Of a stretch of DNA of 64,000 nt, positions 33,675 through 41,671 are shown one piece after another; the stretch's first letter is position 1; the number at the start of each line of letters is the position of its first letter. Under the pieces are notes generated by a model. It did no database searches and was not told where the DNA came from. It saw nothing but the letters and a program-made list of their open reading frames with translations. Both the position numbers and the translations under genes were made by a program. Location of the stretch: assembly GCA_030849965.1 (NCBI GenBank), contig JAVDKL010000001.1, forward strand, positions 1,904,554-1,968,553, in the 5' to 3' direction. The DNA comes from Schauerella fraxinea (GTDB taxonomy: Bacteria; Pseudomonadota; Gammaproteobacteria; Burkholderiales; Burkholderiaceae_B).

Positions 33675-34454
33675 ATGACCGACGCCACCCTCACCTTCAT
33701 GCAGCAATTGGCCACCGGCGACCTGCGCCTGATCGATCTGACGCATACCCTCTCGCCCGAATTTCCATCGTTGCAGTTGCCGCCGCAGTTCGGTCAGGTC
33801 ACCGGTTTCAAGATCGACAAGATCTCGGAATACGACGATGCCGGTCCGGGCTGGTACTGGAACAACTTCACGTGCGGCGAACACACCGGCACGCACTTCG
33901 ATGCGCCCGCCCACTGGATCAGCGGCCGCGATCATCCCAACAATACCGTCGACACGATCGATCCCAAGAACTTCATCGCGCCTGCCGTAGTGATCGACGC
34001 ACGCGCCGAGGTCGCCCGCGATGAAGACTGGTTGTTGACCGTGGCATTCCTGGAAAAATGGGAAGCCCAACATGGCCGCATTCCGGCCGGTGCCTGGGTA
34101 CTGTTTCAAACCGGCTGGTCGCAGCGCGTAAACGATCCTGCTGCGTTCTTGAACATGAAAGAAGACGGCGCACATACACCCGGGCCTACGCAGGAAACCG
34201 TCGAGTGGCTGATCCGCGAACGCGACGTGCATGGCTTCGGCGTCGAAACCATCAATACCGATGCCGGGCAATCGTATGCGTGGCCCACCGCCTATCCGTG
34301 CCACACATTGATGCACGGCGCCAATCGCTACGGTTTGCAGTGCCTGAACAACCTGGACCAACTGCCCGCCGTGGGTGCGGTGATCATTGCGGCGCCCTTG
34401 AAAATCCAGCGCGGCTCAGGCTCGCCGTTGCGCGTGCTGGCGCTTGTCCCCTAA
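33675..34454 (+). CDS. Cyclase-family metal hydrolase (kynurenine-formamidase-like)
   Basis: This is a 259-residue member of the putative cyclase family that includes bacterial kynurenine formamidase and isatin hydrolase. The metal motif H-x-G-T-H-x-D-x-P-x-H is complete: His70, His74, Asp76 and His80. DLTHTLSPEFP near the N-terminus and the QSYAWPTAYPCH segment are also typical. It probably hydrolyses an amide, lactam or lactone, or a ring-opened product, in the pathway. A good GGAGATCGCCCC site lies before the ATG. Position after the transporters and before the FAD enzyme makes it part of the same long operon. Confidence 0.88.
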   Translation: MTDATLTFMQQLATGDLRLIDLTHTLSPEFPSLQLPPQFGQVTGFKIDKISEYDDAGPGWYWNNFTCGEHTGTHFDAPAHWISGRDHPNNTVDTIDPKNFIAPAVVIDARAEVARDEDWLLTVAFLEKWEAQHGRIPAGAWVLFQTGWSQRVNDPAAFLNMKEDGAHTPGPTQETVEWLIRERDVHGFGVETINTDAGQSYAWPTAYPCHTLMHGANRYGLQCLNNLDQLPAVGAVIIAAPLKIQRGSGSPLRVLALVP

Positions 34455-34476
34455 CCCTTTCAGGCAGACACCCTTG

Positions 34477-36069
34477 ATGCAGACCGCCTCGCCTCAGATC
34501 ATCATTGTCGGTAGCGGCATCAACGCGCTGGTGTGCGCCGCCGTACTCGCCAAACGCGGCAAGACGGTGCACGTGTTCGAGCGCAACGACACCCTTGGGG
34601 GATGCATACGCACGGTGGAATTGTTTCCTGGCTATCGCCATGAAACGCTGTCGTCCTGGTATCCGCTCTTCATGGCCAGCCCGGGCTACGCCGAACTCAA
34701 GGACGACCTCGCCGCGGCCGGCGTACGCTTTCCGAGCAACCGCTATACCACCGGCATCGTCACGCCCGATGGGGCGCATCTGGCGCTCACCCACGACATC
34801 GCCGATACCGCCGCTCGCATGAACCGCCTGGCACCCGGCGATGGCGACGCTTTCGCCACCTTCGCCAATCAGTTGTTCCAGCGCGATGCGCAACTCACGT
34901 TCGGGTTGCTCGGCGAAGACCCCTACGGCTTCAAACTTCTGCGCACGTTGTTCGGTGCCTGGCGCGCACGTGGCATCGGCGGGTTGCTCGGCTTCGCTTC
35001 GGAATCGCTGGAGAGCTTTCGGCGCTGGTCCGAACGCACGTTTACCTCACCCACCTCACGCGCCCTGCTCGCGCCGTGGGTGCTGCACAGCGGCATCGGC
35101 CCCGACGACGCCACGTCGGCCCTGATCGGCAAGGTCACCTTCGCAGCCGTCACCACCGGCGGTATGCCGGTCGTCGAAGGCGGTGGCGAAAAACTGGTGG
35201 AAGGTCTGGCTGCCATCATCCGCAAACATGGCGGCCAACTCAGCACCGGCGCGCACGTCGAGCGCGTCTTGCTCACGGGCAACACCGCGGTAGGGGTGCG
35301 CGCCAACGGCCACGATTACCTCTGCAGCGAATCGGTCGTGTGCAACGTCACGCCCACGCAGTTGTACGGCGACCTCCTGCCGCAACCGCCGCAAGCCGTA
35401 CGCGACGGTGCTGCGGCATACCGGTACGGCCGAGGCGGCATGCAGATTCACTTCTCGCTCAGCCGTCCGCCCACGTGGCCGGACGCCGAGCTGCTTTCCG
35501 TACCGCTGGTGCATGTGACGGAAAGCATGGAAAACGTCTGCCTGTCGGTCGTGGAAGCCAACAACGGCCAGTTGCCACGCTATCCCACGATCGCGGTCGG
35601 CCAACCCGTGGCTGTCGATCCCACCCGCGCACCCGCAGGCGGATGGATCTTGTGGCTGCAGCTGCAGGATATGCCCTCAAAAGTGCGCGGCGACGCCGCA
35701 GGCGAGATCGCACCCGAGCCCGATGGCACCTGGAGCCCACGCATCCGCGACGCGATGGCCGATCGCATTCAACAGCGCCTCGAACGCGTGCTGCCCGATC
35801 TCGCGTCCTGCATCGTGGGCCGGGTGGCGTACTCCCCCGCCGATCTCGAAGCCATGAACTGCAATCTGGTGGGTGGCGATCCGTACGCCGGCATCTGTTC
35901 ACCCGATCAATTTTTCTGGTTTCGGCCCTTCGCCAAGCGGGATGGCGTGGGCGGGCACAAGACGCCGTATGGCAACGTCTTTCACATTGGTGCGTCAACG
36001 CATCCGGGGCCGGGACTGGGCGGCAACTCGGGTTATCAGGTGGCGAGCAAGCTCGCGAAGCGTCGCTGA
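34477..36069 (+). CDS. CrtI/phytoene-desaturase-like FAD oxidoreductase
   Basis: This 530-residue flavoprotein has the N-terminal dinucleotide motif VGSGINALVCAAVLAKRGKTVHVFER and the CrtI-type GGCIRT segment. A C-terminal FAD-closing block reads FHIGASTHPGPGLGGNSGYQVAS. It is of the NAD(P)/FAD-dependent phytoene desaturase/isomerase-like family, which covers many desaturases and dehydrogenases besides carotenoid enzymes. No carotenoid genes are nearby, so it more likely desaturates or dehydrogenates the pathway substrate. I use the ATG at 34477; a TTG at 34444 would overlap the cyclase gene. It ends the right arm. Confidence 0.85.
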   Translation: MQTASPQIIIVGSGINALVCAAVLAKRGKTVHVFERNDTLGGCIRTVELFPGYRHETLSSWYPLFMASPGYAELKDDLAAAGVRFPSNRYTTGIVTPDGAHLALTHDIADTAARMNRLAPGDGDAFATFANQLFQRDAQLTFGLLGEDPYGFKLLRTLFGAWRARGIGGLLGFASESLESFRRWSERTFTSPTSRALLAPWVLHSGIGPDDATSALIGKVTFAAVTTGGMPVVEGGGEKLVEGLAAIIRKHGGQLSTGAHVERVLLTGNTAVGVRANGHDYLCSESVVCNVTPTQLYGDLLPQPPQAVRDGAAAYRYGRGGMQIHFSLSRPPTWPDAELLSVPLVHVTESMENVCLSVVEANNGQLPRYPTIAVGQPVAVDPTRAPAGGWILWLQLQDMPSKVRGDAAGEIAPEPDGTWSPRIRDAMADRIQQRLERVLPDLASCIVGRVAYSPADLEAMNCNLVGGDPYAGICSPDQFFWFRPFAKRDGVGGHKTPYGNVFHIGASTHPGPGLGGNSGYQVASKLAKRR

Positions 36070-36097
36070 ACCGTCACGTGGCCCGTTCGCGCGGCCT

Positions 36098-36109
36098 GCA
36101 TTGCAATGC
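36098..36109. repeat. 12-bp perfect palindrome after the catabolic island
   Basis: GCATTGCAATGC is self-complementary and sits 29 bases after the last gene of the right arm. It may be a protein site or part of a weak 3' structure; no T-run follows. Confidence 0.35.
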
Positions 36110-36259
36110 GTCTCGCGATTATCGCGATCGAGGCGCCGTCTATCGGGCAATTAATTTGAGCCGGTAATTACCCTGACGTGGCGCCAACGCCTCCTGCCAC
36201 GTCTGCGGCCGCGCGACAAAGTTATAACCCTGCAGAATACGAGACGCACAAAACGGACT

Positions 36260-36289
36260 TTGACAGCATGATCGCCTGACCACTAGTGT
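36260..36289 (+). promoter_or_regulatory. Weak promoter candidate for the peptide-binding-protein gene
   Basis: A perfect TTGACA at 36260-36265 is followed after 18 bases by TAGTGT (36284-36289), a poor -10. It is the best match in the 259-bp region before the oligopeptide-type binding protein. Confidence 0.25.
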
Positions 36290-36328
36290 GACCGTCATCC
36301 ATCCATGACTCACCGATCAGGGAACACC

Positions 36329-37897
36329 ATGACACGTCGACTTTTATCTGCCGTAACGCTCGCGGTGCTGGGCGCCGCTTCCGGTTTCAGCAGCCTTGCG
36401 CACGCTCAATCCGCGGCCCGGCAGGAAATACGTGTCAGCTCCAACGCCAGCGACATTGCGACCCTCGATCCGCATCGCGCGACCTCCACGGCAGACAAAA
36501 GCGTGGCGCAAATGCTGTTCAACGGATTGGTGCGTTTTCCGCCGGGCAGCGCCGACCCCGCCAAGCTGGAGGCCGATCTTGCCGAACGATGGGAGGCTAG
36601 CGCCGACAAGAAGCAATGGACCTTTTTCCTGCGACCGAACGTGAAGTTCCACGGAGACAATGGCACCGTCACCGCAGACGACGTGGTGTATTCGATCCAG
36701 CGTGCGGCCGATCCCAAACGATCCAGCTTTGCCGGCGCCTTCTCGATGATCGACAAGGTTGAAGCCGTCGATCCCTTGACGGTTCGCTTCACCCTGAAGT
36801 ATCCGGATGCCGCCTTTCTCGGCCGAGTGTCGAATTATCACGGCGGCAACATTGTGAGCAAGAAAGCAGCGGAGGCGCTGGGCGATAAGTTCGGCAACGC
36901 GCCCGTGGGCACCGGCCCGTTCAAGCTGGCCGAGCACGTCACACAGCAGTACGTGAAGCTCGCGGCCAACGATCAATACTTTCGCGGTCAACCCAAGATC
37001 GGCGCGATCGTCTACCGCATGATTCCGTCCGACAGCGCCCGTGACCTGGCGTTCGCGTCGAACGAGATCGACCTGATGCAGGGCAAGCGCGAGCAACGCT
37101 GGGTTGAACGCGCACGCAAACGCGACATGGCCGTGGACATCTTCGAGCCTTCGGAATTTCGCGTGCTGCACGTCAACCGCAACATCAAACCGCTGGACAA
37201 CATCAAGGTTCGGCAAGCGCTCGCCATGGCGATCAACGTCGACGAGATCGTGCGGTACGTGGGCGCGGATGTCGCAGCCAAGACCTGTTCCGTCGTGCCC
37301 AACGGTTATCTCGGCGTCGATTGCTCGGCCGGCGAGTACCGATACGACGTCGCGGGTGCCAAGAAACTGCTGACCGAGGCGGGCTTTCCCGGCGGCATCG
37401 AGATCAAATCGATCGTATCGAACATTTCCGCGCAGCAGCCGATCATGGAGATCGTGCAATCGCAACTCGCGAAAGCCGGCATCAAGTTGAATCTGGAAGT
37501 GGTCGATCACGCGACGTATCAAGCGCAAAGCCGCAAAGACGTCAGTGCGCTGGTGTTCTACGGTGCCGCACGTTACCCGGATGCCGATAACTGGCTCAAC
37601 GAGTTCTTCGATTCGGCCTCCGCGGTGGATGCGCCGACCGCGATGTCGAACTTCTCACATTGCGCCATCGCCGATACCGCGATCCGGGCCGCGCGCACCG
37701 AACCGGATGCCAACAAGCAACTGGCGCTTTGGAAAGAAGCGCAGGCCAGCATTCACAACGACGTCTGCGCCGTGCCGCTGTTCGGACTCAAGCAGGTATG
37801 GGTGCATGCCCCTCGCGTCAAGTACGGCTACGACCTGCAGGGCGCGCTGAACCTTGCGCCGCCGATTACCGAGAACACGACGGTTACTGCCCCTTAA
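36329..37897 (+). CDS. Oligopeptide/opine-type ABC solute-binding protein (DppA/OppA family)
   Basis: This 522-residue periplasmic receptor of the SBP family 5 has a Sec signal peptide cleaved near AHA-QS (residue 26). Features are DIATLDPHRATSTADKSVAQMLFNGLVR, LAERWEASADKKQWTFFLRPNVKFHDG-like sequence (here HGDNG) and LAMAINVDEIV. I choose the ATG at 36329, with CAGGGAA just before it, over the ATG at 36305. Membrane and ATPase partners are separated from it by the LysR gene and four oxidase genes but follow at 42.9-46.6 kb. The set probably imports an opine, dipeptide or imino acid. Its end overlaps the convergent LysR gene by 14 bases. Confidence 0.9.
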   Translation: MTRRLLSAVTLAVLGAASGFSSLAHAQSAARQEIRVSSNASDIATLDPHRATSTADKSVAQMLFNGLVRFPPGSADPAKLEADLAERWEASADKKQWTFFLRPNVKFHGDNGTVTADDVVYSIQRAADPKRSSFAGAFSMIDKVEAVDPLTVRFTLKYPDAAFLGRVSNYHGGNIVSKKAAEALGDKFGNAPVGTGPFKLAEHVTQQYVKLAANDQYFRGQPKIGAIVYRMIPSDSARDLAFASNEIDLMQGKREQRWVERARKRDMAVDIFEPSEFRVLHVNRNIKPLDNIKVRQALAMAINVDEIVRYVGADVAAKTCSVVPNGYLGVDCSAGEYRYDVAGAKKLLTEAGFPGGIEIKSIVSNISAQQPIMEIVQSQLAKAGIKLNLEVVDHATYQAQSRKDVSALVFYGAARYPDADNWLNEFFDSASAVDAPTAMSNFSHCAIADTAIRAARTEPDANKQLALWKEAQASIHNDVCAVPLFGLKQVWVHAPRVKYGYDLQGALNLAPPITENTTVTAP

Positions 37898-38801
37898 GAC
37901 TGCCGAAGCACAGCTCCGTGGCAACTTCCCGCGCCTGGGCGATAAACGCCTCGGTCAGCGCGGAGTTGCGCACGGCCTGACTGCGGCAGATGTAGAAGTC
38001 GAACAGCAATTCCGGGTCGAAACGGCGCAGCTTCAAGCGCGCCTGCATACCATGAGCAAACAGCGGATGAATCAGCGATACGCCAAGACCATCGGCCACG
38101 AATTCGCACACGCCTGGCGCGGTCGAACAGTCGAGCACGATATTGAGCCGTGCACCGGCTGCGTGAAACGCGGCAGTCGTCAATTGATAGGACTGACTTT
38201 CCGGACTGAACGCCACGAAAGGCACGCCATCCAGGTCGCGCGGCCGGATGACACGTTTGTTGGCCAGCGCATGGTTGGGATGCATGGCGCAAACCAGGGG
38301 CGACTGGATCAAGCGCTCGCCATTGACGTGCGCCCCGTACATCTCATGAACGATCAGCCCCACATCGATCTTGCGCGCCACCAGCCAATCGGCGACGAAA
38401 CGCGATCCACGGGTCTCGATAGAGACGCGAACGCCGGGGTGCTGCTCGAGAAAGCGCGTCGTCACGCGGCGAATGAACGAACCGGACAGGGCAGGCATCA
38501 CGCCAACCCGCAGCGATCGCTGCTCGTCGCGACGAATCGCGTCCACGGATTGTTCGATTTGCTGCAAGCCCGAAAACACGCGTTCGATGGATTCGTAGAG
38601 CAGCTTGCTGTGATACGTCGGCAGCAGTTTGCCGCGCGTCCGGTCGAACAACGACAGGCCCGTCTCTTCCTCCAAATGCGTCAACAGCTTGCTCACCGCA
38701 GGCTGCGACACAAACAAGGACTGGGCGGCGCGGCTGACGGAGCCGTGCTCGATGACGGCCTTGAAGGCTTCGATCTGACGCAAATTCAAGGGGCGTTTCA
38801 T
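37884..38801 (-). CDS. LysR-family transcriptional regulator (oxidase/transport cluster)
   Basis: This 305-residue regulator has an N-terminal winged HTH (residues 5-65, LRQIEAFKAVIEHGSVSRAAQSLFVSQPAVSKLLTHLE) and a periplasmic-binding-protein-like effector domain. It is divergent from the DAO-type oxidase gene with 65 bp between starts and convergent with the binding-protein gene, the usual place for a local activator. The direct repeats GATCAGCG in the gap may be part of its site. The effector is probably the imported amino or imino acid. Confidence 0.9.
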   Translation of the reverse strand: MKRPLNLRQIEAFKAVIEHGSVSRAAQSLFVSQPAVSKLLTHLEEETGLSLFDRTRGKLLPTYHSKLLYESIERVFSGLQQIEQSVDAIRRDEQRSLRVGVMPALSGSFIRRVTTRFLEQHPGVRVSIETRGSRFVADWLVARKIDVGLIVHEMYGAHVNGERLIQSPLVCAMHPNHALANKRVIRPRDLDGVPFVAFSPESQSYQLTTAAFHAAGARLNIVLDCSTAPGVCEFVADGLGVSLIHPLFAHGMQARLKLRRFDPELLFDFYICRSQAVRNSALTEAFIAQAREVATELCFGSLKGQ

Positions 38802-38816
38802 GCTGTAGTCCCACGA

Positions 38817-38847
38817 GATCAGCGGCCGAGATTAACGCAGATCAGCG
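38817..38847. promoter_or_regulatory. GATCAGCG direct repeat in the LysR/oxidase gap
   Basis: GATCAGCG occurs at 38817-38824 and 38840-38847, 23 bases apart, inside the 65-bp divergent region. It may be a LysR contact site; the second copy lies close to the oxidase ribosome-binding site. Confidence 0.35.
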
Positions 38848-38866
38848 CACGGGAGAAGTCCGCGTC

Positions 38867-39994
38867 ATGAAAGACGACTACGACGTGATCGTCTGCGGCG
38901 CCGGTGTGATGGGGGCTGCCATCGCGCTGGGACTCACGCGTCTGGGACGCCGCGTGCTTGCACTGGACGGCAATGACGGCGACCTTCGCGCCGCCCGCGC
39001 CAACTTCGGCCTGCTGTGGGTGCAAGGCAAAGGCTACGGCAAGCCGGACTATCAAGCCTTATCGCACGAGGCTGCCGATCGATGGCCACGCTTTGCGGCC
39101 GAACTTGAGGCGCAGACTGGCGTCGATCTGCAATTCGAACAACGCGGTGGGCTTCAGTTCTGCCTGGGCGAGACACAGATGGCGGCACGCGCCGAACGCA
39201 TCGGCACATGGCAGACGCAACTGCCGAGCGTCGCGTCCTGTACCGAGATGATCGAGCGCAGCGCATTGATGCGCATGATGCCCGATGCCACGCTGGGCCC
39301 CGATGTGTCCGGTGCCAGCTTTTGCCATCGCGACGGCCAGATCAACCCGCTGAAGCTCTTGCGCGCGCTGCAAAGCGCGCTGGTGGCCGAAGGGGGCACG
39401 CTTATCCACGGTGCCCCCGTGTCGCGCATTACCCCTGAGCCGGGCAACGGTTTCACCGTACAAGCCGATGCCCAGCGCTGGCGCGGCGCAAAAGTCGTCA
39501 TCGCCGCCGGCCTGGGCTCGCCGGCGTTGGCCGCCATGGTGGATCTGGACGTTCCGCTCCGACCGCAGCGCGGGCAATTGCTCGTGACAGAGCGCCTCGC
39601 GCCATTGCTGCCCTACCCCGCGAGCGGCTTGCGTCAAACCGGCGAAGGCACGGTGATGATCGGCGTCACGCAAGAGGACGTCGGGATGGATATGAACACC
39701 ACCACGATGGCGGCGGCAAAAATGAGCCGCAAGGCCTTGCGCATTCTGCCGGCGCTGTCGCAAGTCGGATGGGTACGGCAATGGTCGGCACTGCGCATCA
39801 TGACGCCGGACGGCGCCCCCGTGTATGCCCAATCCACCACGCATCCAGGCGCGTTCATCGCGCTATGCCATTCCGGCGTCACGCTGGCGCCCATACATGC
39901 CGGCCCCCTCGCCGCCGCCATCGCCGATGGCGCATTGCCCCTCGCATTCAATTTCTTCCATCAAAGGCGTTTCCATGTTTCGCAAGCTGAATGA
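38867..39994 (+). CDS. DAO-family FAD oxidoreductase, amine/opine oxidase-type beta subunit
   Basis: This is a 375-residue glycine/D-amino-acid-oxidase-type flavoprotein. The FAD motif is VIVCGAGVMGAAIALGLTRLG near residue 6, and RPQRGQLLVTERL and HAGPLAAAIADG are typical later blocks. With the small 2Fe-2S protein and the BFD-domain flavoprotein that follow, it matches the three-subunit amine dehydrogenase type seen in octopine/nopaline oxidase, HcnABC and D-hydroxyproline dehydrogenase. The C-terminus overlaps the next gene by 20 bases, which suggests coupled synthesis. The amine substrate is not determined. Confidence 0.88.
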   Translation: MKDDYDVIVCGAGVMGAAIALGLTRLGRRVLALDGNDGDLRAARANFGLLWVQGKGYGKPDYQALSHEAADRWPRFAAELEAQTGVDLQFEQRGGLQFCLGETQMAARAERIGTWQTQLPSVASCTEMIERSALMRMMPDATLGPDVSGASFCHRDGQINPLKLLRALQSALVAEGGTLIHGAPVSRITPEPGNGFTVQADAQRWRGAKVVIAAGLGSPALAAMVDLDVPLRPQRGQLLVTERLAPLLPYPASGLRQTGEGTVMIGVTQEDVGMDMNTTTMAAAKMSRKALRILPALSQVGWVRQWSALRIMTPDGAPVYAQSTTHPGAFIALCHSGVTLAPIHAGPLAAAIADGALPLAFNFFHQRRFHVSQAE

Positions 39995-40277
39995 ATCCAG
40001 CGCGCAGGCGCTGACCCTGACCTTGACGATCGACGGCGTGCCGGTCAATGCCGAACCGGGCGAGAGCGTCGCGGCGGTGCTGGTGCGCCAGCAAAACCCC
40101 GTCGCGCGCACTACCCCGGTCGCACAAAGCCCGCGTGCGCCCTATTGCATGATGGGCGTGTGCTTCGACTGTCTGGCGATTGTGGACGGCCTGGCGTCGA
40201 CGCAAACCTGTCAGGTCACGGTGCGCGATGGCATGCGGGTCGAGCGCCAATACGACAAACGCAAGGTGGTGGCATGA
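39975..40277 (+). CDS. Small 2Fe-2S subunit (HcnA/OoxX-like)
   Basis: This 100-residue ferredoxin-like protein has Cys58-x4-Cys63-x2-Cys66 and Cys79, a plant-type 2Fe-2S pattern, preceded by VNAEPGESVAAVLV. Proteins of this size form the gamma or A subunit of sarcosine-oxidase-like and hydroxyproline or opine dehydrogenases. The ATG at 39975 lies inside the end of the DAO gene, and its stop overlaps the start of the next subunit (ATGA). Confidence 0.88.
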   Translation: MFRKLNESSAQALTLTLTIDGVPVNAEPGESVAAVLVRQQNPVARTTPVAQSPRAPYCMMGVCFDCLAIVDGLASTQTCQVTVRDGMRVERQYDKRKVVA

Positions 40278-41671
40278 GCCGATCCTTCGACCTCATCATT
40301 CTCGGCGCCGGGCCTGCCGGCATGAGCGCCGCCATTCGTGCCCGTCAACTCGGCCAAAGCGTGTTGGTGCTCGACGAGCAACCAGCGCCTGGCGGGCAGG
40401 TCTGGCGGGCAGTGGAACACGTCGCAGCAACGCCCGCGGGTACGCTTTTGGGTGACCAATATCGTTCTGGCGCCGCGATCGCCAGTGCCTTTCGCGCATG
40501 CGGGGCGATTTACGAGCCGGGCAGTCAGGTCTGGCAAATCGAGCCCGGCTGGCAACTCTATCTCAGCAGAAACCATGCGGCCGAGGTCGTGCAGGCGCAC
40601 AGCGTCGTGCTGGCAACCGGCGCCCAGGAGCGCCCGGCCCCCTTTCCCGGTTGGACACTGCCCGGCGTCATGACGGTAGGCGCGGCGCAGATCCTGCTCA
40701 AGACGTCGCAACAGGTGCCGTCGGATCCCGTGTGGGTCGTCGGCAGCGGCCCGCTGCCTTTGCTCTACATGGTGCAACTCCTGCAAGCAGGCGGCACCAT
40801 CGCGGGCTGGCTCGACACCTCACCGCGCGACAGCCTGCGGCGCGGCTTGCCGCATCTACTGCAGGCCCTGCCCGCGTGGCGCGATCTGTTGAAAGGGTGG
40901 AAATGGTTGCGGCAATTGCGCCGGGCCGCCATACCCATCGCTCCTGGTGTCGACCGCTTTGCGGTCACTGGCACAGGCCGTGTCGACAGCCTGACCTACA
41001 CGACGGCCGACGGCGCCACGGTCACGGTTCCCGCCACGTTGGTGCTGGTGCATGAGGGGGTCGTACCCTCCATCCACATCACCCAGACCATCGGCTGCCG
41101 CCACTCATGGCGTGAGGCGCAGCAGTGCCTTGCCCCAGACGTGGATCAATGGGGGGAAACGTCGGAGGCCGGCATTTTCGTGGCCGGCGACGGCGCCGGT
41201 ATCGGTGGCGCGACCGCAGCCTGCGTGAGCGGCGAACTGGCCGCGATCGGCGTTGCACATCGTGCCGGCGTACTGGATCAAGCGGCAGCAGAACGCGCGG
41301 CGGCGCCACTGCGCCGGCAATTGGCGTCGGCCCTGGCCAGCCGCCCAATGCTGGACGCCATGTACCCGCCCCGTCCCAGCACCTTCGATCCCAGCGACGA
41401 CACCATCGTCTGCCGGTGCGAAGAACTTACGGCCGGAGACATCCGTCGCGCGGCCCTCATCGGACGTCCCGGCCCCAATCAGATCAAGTCGTTCACGCGT
41501 GCAGGCATGGGGCCTTGCCAGGGCCGACAGTGCGGTTATACGGTCGCGCACATCATCGCGCAGACGCAGCACAGACCCGTCGCAGAGGTCGGCTTCTATC
41601 GCATCCGCCCGCCCCTCAAACCCCTGACCTTGGGCGAATTGGCGACGCTCGACATCGAGGAGCCGCAATGA
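40274..41671 (+). CDS. FAD/NAD(P)-binding oxidase alpha subunit with BFD-like 2Fe-2S domain
   Basis: This is a 465-residue flavoprotein of the OoxA/HcnB type. The first dinucleotide motif is ILGAGPAGMSAA and a second is VVGSGPLPLLYMVQLL. The C-terminal bacterioferritin-associated-ferredoxin-like domain has Cys-Arg-Cys (VCRCEE) and Cys-x4-Cys (PCQGRQC), which should bind a 2Fe-2S cluster. It completes the three-component amine dehydrogenase with the DAO and small Fe-S subunits. It is coupled at both ends by ATGA overlaps. Confidence 0.9.
   Translation: MSRSFDLIILGAGPAGMSAAIRARQLGQSVLVLDEQPAPGGQVWRAVEHVAATPAGTLLGDQYRSGAAIASAFRACGAIYEPGSQVWQIEPGWQLYLSRNHAAEVVQAHSVVLATGAQERPAPFPGWTLPGVMTVGAAQILLKTSQQVPSDPVWVVGSGPLPLLYMVQLLQAGGTIAGWLDTSPRDSLRRGLPHLLQALPAWRDLLKGWKWLRQLRRAAIPIAPGVDRFAVTGTGRVDSLTYTTADGATVTVPATLVLVHEGVVPSIHITQTIGCRHSWREAQQCLAPDVDQWGETSEAGIFVAGDGAGIGGATAACVSGELAAIGVAHRAGVLDQAAAERAAAPLRRQLASALASRPMLDAMYPPRPSTFDPSDDTIVCRCEELTAGDIRRAALIGRPGPNQIKSFTRAGMGPCQGRQCGYTVAHIIAQTQHRPVAEVGFYRIRPPLKPLTLGELATLDIEEPQ

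Noticed and set aside
14372-36069. Naming the island as benzoate, anthranilate, phthalate or cumate degradation
   Set aside because: The oxygenases have the general alpha-beta architecture but no sequence feature here that fixes the substrate, and diagnostic partner genes such as ring-cleavage dioxygenases are missing.
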